Made by a program: the position numbers and the translations under genes
In this document: positions 20,854-30,289 of the stretch, one piece after another
Layout: each line of letters opens with the position of its first letter
Position numbering within the stretch: the stretch's first letter is position 1
Assembly: GCA_034687125.1 (NCBI GenBank)
Contig: JAQGBZ010000573.1
Span: forward strand, 1-30,289
Length of the DNA: 30,289 nt
Origin: Neelides folsomi
Lineage: Eukaryota > Arthropoda > Collembola > Neelipleona > Neelidae
Reading direction: 5' to 3'
The notes under the pieces: generated by a model
Seen by the model: the letters and a program-made list of their open reading frames with translations, nothing else
What the model was told of the DNA's origin: nothing
Database searches by the model: none

Positions 20854-21704
20854 ATTACCATGCATGAACTGCACATTGTGCATGCACAACTGGCTCAGAT
20901 TCCAATGCCTAATCAACACATAAGTCATAGCAGAATACACAAGTCATAGAGCCATGAGTCTTGTCTGACTAAATATACGGCCACTTATTGACTACCTTCA
21001 AATCCAAGCTCAGGTGGAGTCAAAGAAACTCATAAGTAAATATGATTACCTATATATATATTTCAATATCGCAAATGGTAACTATCCATAGTGTGTAGAA
21101 ACCATGGTTACCATTATTTGGATATACTGGCTACTTAATGTTAGGGTTAGTTAATATACTTTTAACGCACATAGTACTACAATTGGTTAACTCATGTAGT
21201 AACCATTATAGTCAAGTCCATTTGTAAAAGGGAGAGAGTGAATGGAGGAAATAAACATCGAAATGGCAAGCCTTCGTCAATATTATTATTATTCCTCCCC
21301 AACATTTTCACCCCCTTTTGCATATTTGAGCCCCTTTTGACGAAAGGGGGAAAAAGCCTTTGGCTTAGCTTTACCATTCCATACATATGAATACCATAAG
21401 GTATGGTATAAGTAGATATATGCACTCGTTTAAGTACAGGTAGGACCATAAGGTACACAAAGTAAATGAGCAAGTATAGGAAATTTGGGATGGAGGTAAG
21501 GGAAGTGATAGGATGTACATAAAGGTAAGTAAGGAGGGGGTTGAAATCAAGTGGGGGTCGCGAATGGCCAAATCTCACCCTGTCGTTCCTTTTAAGACTT
21601 CAGTGTGTTTGGCAGTATGGGAGGAGGCGCGTCGTCCTTCTTCCTCCACTCCGCAATTCTAAATATCAAAATGTGAGGGGAGATTCGGTTCTTCCCGGCA
21701 AACA

Positions 21705-24700
21705 ATGCGGATTGGAATATTCGTTCTCCTCCTTTTCGCCCTCGTCGGAAAACACGGAGCGGAAGCCACAGGTGATTCAGGTAAGATATTCGGAAAAAGT
21801 GCAAACCCCAATTTGTTATATCTTACATATGAGAATTGTTACGCGAGTGTTCTGTGTGGTGTTGATTGAAAAAGGAATCGAAGGTCGTGACGTGCCGTTT
21901 GTCCACGCCTACGATCCTCCACTTCTTCTTCCCTAATGCAATTGTGGAAATTTTTATTTTTCACAGTGAGATCCCTTGGGTGTTGTGCAAATTTTTTATC
22001 CTTTCTTTACCCAATCTTCTTATAATAATCCAACTTGTAAACTATATTATGTATTTGCAATGTTTGCTTTTAAAGAATCTTCATTTGGTTCCGCCTTTCC
22101 AATTCAAGTTTTGACCTCTTGGCATTTTACTTAATTTTATTAATTGAATACATAAATTTTAAAATGAATTGCAAAAGGACCAGAGATTATTTTTCAATTA
22201 TGATCAAATTTCAAATGGAATTGAATAGGCAAATGGAAATGAAAGTGAAAAATAAAAGTGATTTGTGATTTAAAGGATGCGTTGAGCCTCCGCCGGCCCC
22301 GCCAAACGGGCGGGTAAAAGAAAATTCAATAACGTGTGATAAAGGATACGAAATCTTCCCGCCGGGTTCGGAGCTTGAGTGCAAGAAAGGGAAATGGAAT
22401 TTACCTCATTGCGGTCAGTCGCCCTACTTTGCTATAATTACATTTTAATAACTAACAATAATAACAAGATGAGCTATGTTTGCCCAAAATCATGAAAAAT
22501 TTCTCTTTTAATTATTTGACTCTAATTGCATTTAAAATCATCTTCGTTAGTAACACAATCTTAAAGCCTTAATCTTTATAAAACTTATTTGTATATTACT
22601 AAATCATATTCCAGAATAACTTTATTACTTAATTATATTAATAATTTTAAGATATAAATGTAGTTTGTTTAACGTTTGAATTAACGGGATTTTGTTATTT
22701 CAGTTACAAACTTGGCTGGTCAACTTCCGACAAATCAATCGACAACTCATAAGAATTTCGAATCTGGACATGCCGTTGAAGGGAATCCCGACCTTTGCGC
22801 CCAAACGAACAAAGAGGCGAGCCCTTGGTGGAGAATTGACCTACTTCGAACAACCCAAGTCCTTGGGATTAAAATTCGTGGAGGTGAGTTTGGGTTGTCC
22901 AACATAAAGATTAATAGGAAAACCACACAAGAAGGAAAAGGGAAAAATGTGCCTGTGGAAATGAGGAGTTTCTTCACTTTCCTCAAGGGAGTTTAAAATT
23001 CTAATTTTAATTTCATTTTCCTTTCATAAAGGCGAAGCTCCACTTACTGATTTAGAAATACGCGTGGGGAATTCGACCGTTGTCAACAGAAACCCCCTTT
23101 GCACCTGGATACCTGATGCGGGTAAATTTGAATTCTTCATTACCGTTTGTTAGATAAATGTTTAAAATGCTTAAGAGTTAATTATGATTATTGATTAGGT
23201 CGAAAAATTAAAATAACTCATGTTCAGATTATTTTATAATTAAATAAATTGTAAATTGTAAATTCAATTTATTTTGGAATTAGGCTAATATTGCTAAATA
23301 TTTTTATACAATAGTTAGCCTTATGCTTCGCTAATTTATAATATGTCAATTTATCAATAGTGTGAGCTAATTGATTAAGTTGTAATTGTACATTTTTATT
23401 TCACCTTCGTTCCCAATTGGAATTTCGTAATTTCCAGCTTTGTGCATTAACTTTTCCTTCTCGTATTATGAGTAAGCCAAATAACTGTGAATAAAGTGTA
23501 AATAAAGAGCAAATGGAATGGTTGGGAGTGAGTAATGTTGTTGAATGTAAAAGTGGAATCGCCAGACAAATAGAACAATAAAAAGGAAAATAGATGGGGA
23601 GATAAAACTAATTGTAATAATGAACAGCTCTTGAGAGTGTTTGGTTCTCCTGAGCATGTCGAGTACATTGGATTATGTAGAATAAATTCCATGTTGTGTG
23701 GAAGTGAACTTTTTCTTTGTTTTGACTCTTTTGAGTCTGAGGGAGCTTTAAAGTGTAATGTAGCGTAGTGGGGAAAGAGGAATTAAAGGACCGTAAAGAA
23801 CCAGAGGGATACGGCCATTTATTCCCCTTATTATTAAAACCATTTCACTATTTATTACTCTTTTTTCAATTGTTGGAAAAGTTTTTTATTTGATGTTCTT
23901 TGGTTCCGGCCATCTTTCTTTTGTTTGCCTCTGTGTTGTGGGGATTTTCGAGGATGCCACAATTTCTCTTCTTTTTTCCGATTCTCCTCCCTTGCTATGC
24001 TACAAGATGAAAATGAGATCAATTGCGTTGAATTAAATACGCACTAAATCAATCATTTTTTATTTGTTTAATCTCCCTCATGTATCATGTAAAAACGGCC
24101 ATCTTCCTTCTTTTTCACGGAAGTTAATTGGGCGAAAGTTAGTTGATATAAAATTATTAGGGGAAATTGAAATTGAAAACTTTGACTTCTGTATACAAAC
24201 ACATACTTCTGTACATATTAGAGTAGTTCTATATATTACCTATATTAAATATGCATATAATACAATACAATATTAATTGTATGTGATAGAAATGAAGTAG
24301 GTATGAATATTATTGTAATTTATGAAATCTGCTATTTAAAGAATTTTGAAAATGGCGGGAAATTTTTAAATATTTTTTTCTTAGGTTCTGGAAGTGTCAT
24401 GTCTTGTGCTCGACCGCTGGTCGGTCGTTATGTCAGCGTGGGCTCAACATCAGAAACCCAACTTGTTCTGTGTAATGTGGAAGTGTACGGAAATGAAGGA
24501 ATTAGCCGAAGATCTTGCGAACCCGAACTTAAGGCTGGAACTGACCTCGCATTCTTCAACGGCACTTGCTTTGAATTTTCCCTCGGGGAAGGAAAAACGT
24601 TCAATTTGGCCCGGGCCCAGTGTACGTCAAGAGGCGGGGATTTGATCTCTGGAGATTCGTTGAAAACTCCCGCGTTGTCCCTTGTACAAGGGAGGCTAGA

Positions 24701-27700
24701 AACTGCTAAGGCGAGACTTAAACGCCCCTTAGTTTGGATTGGGATCGAACGCGATCCAGTTTTTACCAGTCGAACTTGGCGATATTTGAATGGGGACGTG
24801 ATCAAAAAACCCAATTGGGGCAAAGATCAACCCAACAATTACAACGGGGAACAAAATTGTGCCGTTTTGGATGGAAATCGTGATTGGGCTTGGAACGACG
24901 TTGGCTGTCAGCTCGATTACTTTTATTGGATCTGTGAATTTGGTAAGAAAGTTTTTTTTTAATCAAAATATTCAACATTTACAGTTTTACCTGTCAAAAT
25001 TCAAATTTATTAATTAATGGATTAAGACTTCAATCACAGGATTTAGCAAAAAAGTAAAATTTTCCGCTCTCGTTCACTTTTCTTTTTTACTCAAATTTAA
25101 ATTTCGAGGATCATCGACACCAAACCCATTTAACATAAATTAAGCAGAATCAAAAATCATGCAGAGCATAAAAGTGTTTAAAGCTTTCATAAGAAACTCA
25201 AAGTCTATGGAGATGTTGAAGTGAGAAGAGGATTAGGATTTAAATGAGTGAACTCAATTGCTTATCGTTAGATGAATCGCGTCGTTCGCTCTCTCTCTCA
25301 ATTTCATATCTGTTTCACAGGATGATGTTGAGAAAAGATTTGTGCACATCATCCGCATCAATTTACCTTTTCCTTCTTGGAATCTTAACACCTTTTTATC
25401 TTCTCATTTTGGGATCATAAACAAGAAGATGATTTACACGTTTTAAGCTTTAATACATTTACATTTAATAAAATCTTATTGTATGGTATATATGCCATTT
25501 TCTATATATAAAAATATATGGGAAATTTTGAAATAAACTCCAATTAAATTATTTAAAATTATTAAAGATATTATAAATTTTAAAATATTGCAATTTTAGA
25601 TTTCCGAAAGCAACTTTCAAGTTTATGCATCTCAGGATTTATTATATAAAGATTATATTAATTTGAATTAAGTAAATTAAGTAATTGCGGGTATTACAAT
25701 ACAATTTTGAATTTAATCCTTATAGGTCCTCAAAGTTGTGGAAGCCCCGGGAAGCCAGAAGGAATTGAATTTAAGAGTGAAGTCCTTGAGAAAAACCCCC
25801 TTGGTTCCGTGGTGGAGTTCGGTTGTCGTGAGGGGCATTTCCTCACGGGAGATTCTTCAATTACTTGTCTCAAAGGACGATGGAATTCAACAACGCCGCC
25901 GTCATGCACCTGTAACTCAACCACACAATTTAATTCTAACAAACATACTTTATTCTTGCTTTTACTGTCTGTCATTTTTAAGATAAACAAAATATAACTG
26001 AATAAATATTTATACAGTATAATACTTTTATGTATACTTTTAATTTTAGATTATATTCTTTTATTGATCTTTCCCGTAACAACTTTGTCTAATGGCATTT
26101 ATCATGAATAGAATGATAATGTTGACTTATCAAATTATGTTCCTGGATTTGTTTAGATGTTGATTGCGGACAAACCGAGTCGACAATTAAAAACGGCGCT
26201 GTGCAAAAGTCAAATAGAACAGATTTTGGAGCCAAAATCATTTTCAATTGCAATGCTGATTATGAGCTCGTAGGAGCGAAGCAAATTTCATGCGGAAAAG
26301 ATGGAGCTTGGCCAGAATTTCCTCAATGTTTATGTAAGTAATTACTGAACCAAACAGTAAATTTTAAATGATAATTGCAAATAATTTGTTCTATGTATTA
26401 AACATTTCTTTTTAATAAAATAATAACCATTACAATTGTATCCTCAATAATGCAAAATATAAATTTTAGATTCCAAATGTGAAAACCCCCCTGAGCTTCT
26501 CAACGGCACTTCCGAACTCTCCGGAATCAAACGCGGGTCAAAGATCAAATACAAATGCCACCCAGGTCATCTCCTCATCGGGAGCGGAGAACTTGTTTGC
26601 GAGATGGGCGGAAAATGGTCGGCACCGTTTCCGACATGTAAATACATCGACTGCGGTTCGGTTCCTGCAATTGAAAACGCCGAGTTTCGTTATGTGAACG
26701 GAACAATGCTGGGAAGCGTAGCAGAAGTCGTTTGCAAAAGTGATTACATGGTGGAAGGAATGCCAATTAAAACTTGCTTGCCTGATGGAACCTGGGGAGG
26801 AGACAAACACATGTCTTGCCAATGTAATTCAATATTTAATCAAATGAAAATGAAATTAATACTTTTATGTTAATGCTAAATTCCAAATTCACAATGAGTT
26901 GTTTTGTATTAATTACAATTGTGGATTTAATAGACATTGACTGCGGAGAACCAGAAGTTCCTCCAGGTGGAATTGTGACGGGTTATGATTACACAATCGG
27001 GTCCATAATTGAATATCATTGTGAAGATGGTCACGTCCTTTTGGGAGCTCAACACACAAGAACTTGTAAGTCGAATGGTGAATGGAGCGGAAATGTCCCA
27101 ACGTGCGAATGTAAGTAAAACATATGCCATTATTTAAATCAAATCACACTTTTAAAGTTAATCATTATTTAATAATCATTAAAGGACAATGAATGACGCT
27201 TATCTAATATTTTTATGATCCATTATTATTATTAAAATTTATTAAAAAAATATAAACCAACTTTAAATATTATTAAATATTAGATGTTGACTGTGGCCGA
27301 TCCCCTCCAATTCAATATGGAACCATTAAATATGTGAATGCGACTTATTATGGAAGTCAAGCCATTTATGCATGTGCTTTGAATTATAAATTGAAGTCCA
27401 GCGGAGTTCGTCAATGTTTGGCAAACGCCTCTTGGTCAGGAACAGTTCCTAGATGTGAAGGTAAAATCAATTAATTAAAATCAATTTCAATTTCATTCAA
27501 AAAGTAAATATGAATAATTAAATAAATAATTGAAATAGAAACTCGATGTGCGAGCCCCGTCATTCCCCTTAACGCCCTTATCACCGTCACCAACAATGAT
27601 AGATCTGGGCTCAAATTACAAACTTGGGCCAATGACTTTAACCAAACATTTAAAGTCGGCTCAATTGTGAAATTCAGGTAAAAAATATTTCAAATTGACA

Positions 27701-28923
27701 TACAGACATGTATAACTGATTTTAAATATTATTTAATAATGATCTTCCATATTAATTGATTAATTGTTTGTAAAGATGCGAAAGAGGTTACGTTCTTCTT
27801 GGGCCTGGTTCCATGAACTGCATTTCTGGAGGTCTTTGGGACCAAGTGAGTCCGAGTTGTTCTTATGTGGACTGTGGACTTCCGTTGCCGATTCCTCACG
27901 CTACTATCAATCTCATCAACAATGCCACTCATTTGGGATCTGCAGTGCTTTATGAAGTGAGGCAAAATTAGTCTAATTTTTAAGCTAATATCAAATAACA
28001 ACTAACAATTTATGTACGCGTTTCAGTGTGTTCCTGGCTATACTTTGAGTGGTGACGGCGGACGGCACATTTGCTCGGAAGCTGGGAAATGGAAAGGATC
28101 TCAAATTACATGTAAAGGTCAGTTGAGTCAAAACAGCACCATAATTATTAAATGTATACCTATATAAAATAAAGAAATTTTATTTAATCGATTGTGAATT
28201 TCCAGAGGTGAGATGTCCAGAAATTGGAGAAGCAAGTTCTACAGCTGTTGGATCTTACGCTCACTATAAGTGCGGCAAAGGACAAATTCTTATTGGTTAT
28301 GAAAAGCGGCAATGTCTTGAAAGTGGATCTTGGGAAGGAACTGAACCGTTTTGTGAATGTACGTTAATATTACTCATTGTTATTATCAATTATAGCTCAA
28401 ATTAATTGAATTTATTTTATAATAATTAACCAAATATTAATTTTTTCAATTTATAGGGACTGAATGCGGAGAACCGTCGGAGCTTCCAAACAGTCGCCAA
28501 TTCAGCCTCAACAAAAGCGCCATTTACGGAGCCATCGTTGAAGTTCATTGTATGCACGGTTTTGTTCTCCAAGGTCCAGCCACTATAAAGTGCGACGGGG
28601 AGGTTTGGAGTCAAAGTCCTTCATGTGTGAAGGCAGACGAAATCCCCGACCCTTCGAAACTCGGCGGGTCTTTGCCAGTTCTCCTTGGCCTCTCTCTCGG
28701 CCTCGTTCTCGTCCTAGCCCTTGTTTTGTTCCTTTTATGGAAAAACCGGAGGAAAAGACCGGCAAGGACAATCACCGATCCCCCAGTTGGCCCAAAAGAC
28801 AACCAAATGGTTTCCTATGGATATTATGACAATCCAACTGTGGATCCCATTTATGAAAATTTGGACGATTATGGATCCACGGCGGCGTCTGTTGTGACCA
28901 TTAATGGTGTAGCTGTGGGTTAA
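21705..28923 (+). CDS. fw: Furrowed-type selectin-like receptor (FTP + C-type lectin + 11 sushi domains)
   Basis: Exons: 21705-21780, 22276-22413, 22704-22883, 23032-23121, 24385-24942, 25726-25911, 26157-26333, 26470-26823, 26934-27110, 27284-27460, 27539-27677, 27776-27956, 28027-28117, 28206-28358, 28457-28923. All phases close at 1047 residues. Signal peptide 1-22 (MRIGIFVLLLFALVG...). Sushi 1 is at about 27-71. An F-type-lectin-like (FTP) domain at about 72-203 has PWWRIDL, LEIRVGNS and LCNVEVYG. A C-type lectin at about 207-347 has WIGIERD, QPN, NGEQNC and WND. Ten sushi domains follow to about 949, a transmembrane helix at about 965-987, a basic stop-transfer KNRRKRP, then a 55-residue tail with YYDNP and YENL. 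This is the Drosophila Furrowed architecture. That protein is a cell-surface adhesion molecule linked to eye and bristle development and to Frizzled stabilisation in planar polarity. Most exon junctions are phase 1, with one sushi domain per exon. Confidence 0.93.
23122..24384 (+). other. largest-class intron of the receptor gene, inside the FTP domain
   Basis: This 1.26-kb intron separates the last strands of the FTP domain from its preceding exon (GCGG|GTAAAT ... TTCTTAG|GT). I see no coding frame or RNA gene inside. The short minus-strand frames at 23447-23692 have no supporting signal. Confidence 0.6.
24943..25725 (+). other. intron between the C-type lectin exon and the first post-lectin sushi exon
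   Basis: This is a 783-nt intron (TTTG|GTAAGA ... CCTTATAG|GT). It is AT-rich with a short CT run (about 25290-25300). Nothing else recognisable. Confidence 0.6.
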
Positions 28924-29432
28924 ACATAATATGCGAGAAAATTCAAATGATCACCATTTCTATAAATTCCAAATGTTTTAATTCATGAAAGCGCGGGAAA
29001 AATTAAATCTCAACATTCTCTGCAAGTGTTGTGTTTCTCTCAACAAGACGCTGAATAATTCTCTTGAGTTCAATCGAATGCGTCGAGTGTTAATTGAGAT
29101 TAAATGCGATAACCTCAAGAATTTGCGAACGTCTTACAAACTTAATAACATTTGATAAACTTTGAGCATTGAATGCTAAATGAGTTCAATGTTAAAGTGT
29201 TTACAAGAACTTTAATGAACTTAAAAGATCTTTATATATTGGTATATATAAAATTCTTGAAATGATGGGCGGAGTGTCCTCAAAATTCCTTGGAGTTTTT
29301 CCCAGTTTTTTAGTCATCACCATTCATTTTTTACTACTTCCCATCTCATTACAATTTTATGTTTAAGACTCAATATTTAATGCCTGGCATATTGTGAATG
29401 ATTTTAATAAAAATAAATGTTTTATCAATAAA
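28924..29432 (+). terminator. receptor 3' untranslated region with clustered polyadenylation signals
   Basis: After the TAA at 28921-28923 there is about 480 bp without coding potential, then AATAAA at 29406-29411, AATAAAT directly behind it and AATAAA at 29427-29432. These are the first strong polyadenylation hexamers after the stop and probably mark the transcript end. Confidence 0.55.
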
Positions 29433-29823
29433 ATGGAATTTTTTTTAAATATTATTTTCATTGTTGTATTTTCATTAATTTGTCATTAAATATCAATTTC
29501 ATACACTCATAAATAACTTTATTAATTTACCAATTGTTTTCGTAATGTTATTAAGTTTTTAGCAAATCAAACATGATTTTAGAATTATATTTTTATACAT
29601 AAATCAAACAATATAAATCATTATAGTCTATTCGGGGAGAGAAAAACTCTGAGATTTAAGTTTTTCCAAAATAATTCCAGTTACGAGTAAAATTAATGGT
29701 TGACAATAATTGTAGTATAGCATATACAAATTCTTTATTTGATTTAAAACTTTAATATAATTAATTTTTTATACTCAATTAAATATGAAAGAATAAAAAG
29801 AGTTTCAATGTATTACTTATATT
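29433..29823. other. AT-rich spacer between convergent transcripts
   Basis: This separates the presumed 3' ends of the receptor gene (plus) and the small acidic-tail gene (minus). No feature beyond AT-rich simple sequence. Confidence 0.4.
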
Positions 29824-30146
29824 CTACTCAATATCGGAATCGTCGCTGCTAGAATGATCTGAGTCAAAATTGATAATTACTGGCTCAATTATATTATCAA
29901 GTAAATTATCTATTTCCCAATATTTTGCTTCTCCCTTCCGGCTATGTTAAATAAAATTATATATTTGTCTTATTACATTTTATAAATCTCTGTAATTAAT
30001 TATATCACCTTTGGTCTAAATCCTTTAAACACGATAAAATCGTTATCCGCATTTCCACTGAGGGTTTTCAGATTGTCGTGAACCGTTTTTACAATTACCT
30101 CTTCCTTCTTTAAAAGGTGAAAGTTTTGCTTTTTAAAATTAGACAT
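29824..30146 (-). CDS. small hypothetical protein with acidic serine-rich C-terminus
   Basis: There are two exons, 30146-30009 and 29934-29824, joined in phase 0 across a 74-nt intron (CCAAAG|GTGATA ... CGGAAG|GGA), giving 82 residues. The N-terminal half is basic and ends NDFIVFKGFRPK. The second exon continues GEAKYWEIDNLLDNIIEPV and ends NFDSDHSSSDDSDIE, a typical casein-kinase-2-type acidic tail. There is no signal peptide or membrane segment, so it is probably a nuclear or cytosolic protein. I do not recognise the family. The acceptor is AAG; using the nearby TAG acceptor instead gives an immediate stop in phase 0. The AAG choice is supported by the other AAG acceptors in the window. Confidence 0.55.
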
Positions 30147-30289
30147 ATTCTAATTAACAAATAAAATAAACTCGACTGAACCTAATCTAATGTTATAATA
30201 TAATAACAGAACGAAACTTTTAATTGAAACTTTAATTAAATTCTTATATTAAGTTAAAATAGACACTATTTTAGTTAAAACTGGAAGAG
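30147..30289. other. window edge, presumed promoter of the acidic-tail gene
   Basis: AT-rich sequence upstream of the minus-strand ATG at 30146. No TATA box or other motif that I would defend. Confidence 0.3.

Larger units (their letters stand above)
11006..21704. other. 10.7-kb interval with no supported gene
   Basis: I read both strands and found only short frames with random-looking composition and no splice-linked series. The interval is AT-rich, with scattered simple repeats. Local features of note are an inverted repeat at 11198-11298 and a CCTTTGAC tandem at 20826-20843. It lies between the 5' ends of two divergently transcribed genes (the IFI44-like gene and the Furrowed-type receptor). 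Most of it is therefore probably upstream regulatory DNA, possibly with non-coding first exons of the receptor gene. Confidence 0.45.

Noticed and set aside
21326..21351. Short hairpin CCCCTTTTGACGAAAGGGG, considered as a terminator
   Set aside because: Intrinsic terminators are not relevant for this eukaryotic DNA, and no transcript is expected to end there.
21541..21936. 131-codon plus-strand frame overlapping the receptor's first exon
   Set aside because: The receptor signal peptide (ATG 21705) is in a different frame and has a consensus donor at 21781. The longer frame has no recognisable content.
24428..24823. 131-codon minus-strand frame
   Set aside because: It lies wholly antisense to the C-type lectin exon of the receptor gene, whose protein homology is unambiguous.
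1..30289. CRISPR arrays, operons, ribosome-binding sites, rRNA and tRNA genes
   Set aside because: The gene structure is clearly eukaryotic. I looked for regularly spaced repeats and tRNA box motifs and found none.

Overview
The window looks like nuclear DNA of an arthropod. It is AT-rich, the genes are split by short introns, and the largest gene is a clear orthologue of the arthropod selectin-like receptor Furrowed. I cannot fix the lineage; a non-insect arthropod or basal hexapod is my guess. Many 3' splice sites end in AAG after A-rich rather than pyrimidine-rich tracts. All gene models below were assembled by hand from reading frames, splice signals and intron-phase bookkeeping.

Layout. 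1-760: AT-rich, no gene. 767-2055 (+): two exons of a multi-pass membrane protein resembling a gustatory-type receptor, with an in-frame TGA at the start of exon 2 and a 278-bp MITE in its intron. A second MITE of 76 bp lies at 2172-2247. 2337-4415 (-): a secreted protein with two C-type-lectin-like domains. It is head to head, across about 300 bp, with 4720-6822 (+): an inositol monophosphatase gene (IMPA1-like). That gene carries two tandem, equal-length (152 bp) versions of its fifth exon. 7805-8097 (-): a two-exon gene for a 73-residue secreted proline/arginine-rich peptide with the look of a proline-rich antimicrobial peptide. 9470-11005 (-): an IFI44-like protein with a TLDc-like segment followed by a GTPase-like segment. 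11.0-21.7 kb: over 10 kb with no convincing gene. 21705-28923 (+): a complete 15-exon Furrowed-type receptor (signal peptide, sushi, F-type-lectin/FTP domain, C-type lectin, ten more sushi domains, transmembrane helix, tyrosine-bearing tail; 1047 residues). 29824-30146 (-): a small two-exon gene for an 82-residue protein with an acidic serine-rich tail.

The most striking result is in the phosphatase gene. Exons 5a and 5b encode alternative versions of the same third of the active site. Each is bracketed by its own pair of about 20-nt complementary intronic segments (5967-5987 with 6410-6429 around 5a; 6373-6393 with 6647-6667 around 5b). The two helices are interleaved, so each one traps an arm of the other in its loop. 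This is a ready-made RNA switch for mutually exclusive splicing. The 5b form keeps the glutamate equivalent to human IMPA1 Glu213; the 5a form has histidine there. I know of no description of such an arrangement in an inositol monophosphatase.

Apart from the phosphatase, the theme is surface recognition and defence: two lectin-type proteins, a candidate antimicrobial peptide and an IFI44-like protein. They do not form an operon-like unit, and any functional link between neighbours is inference.
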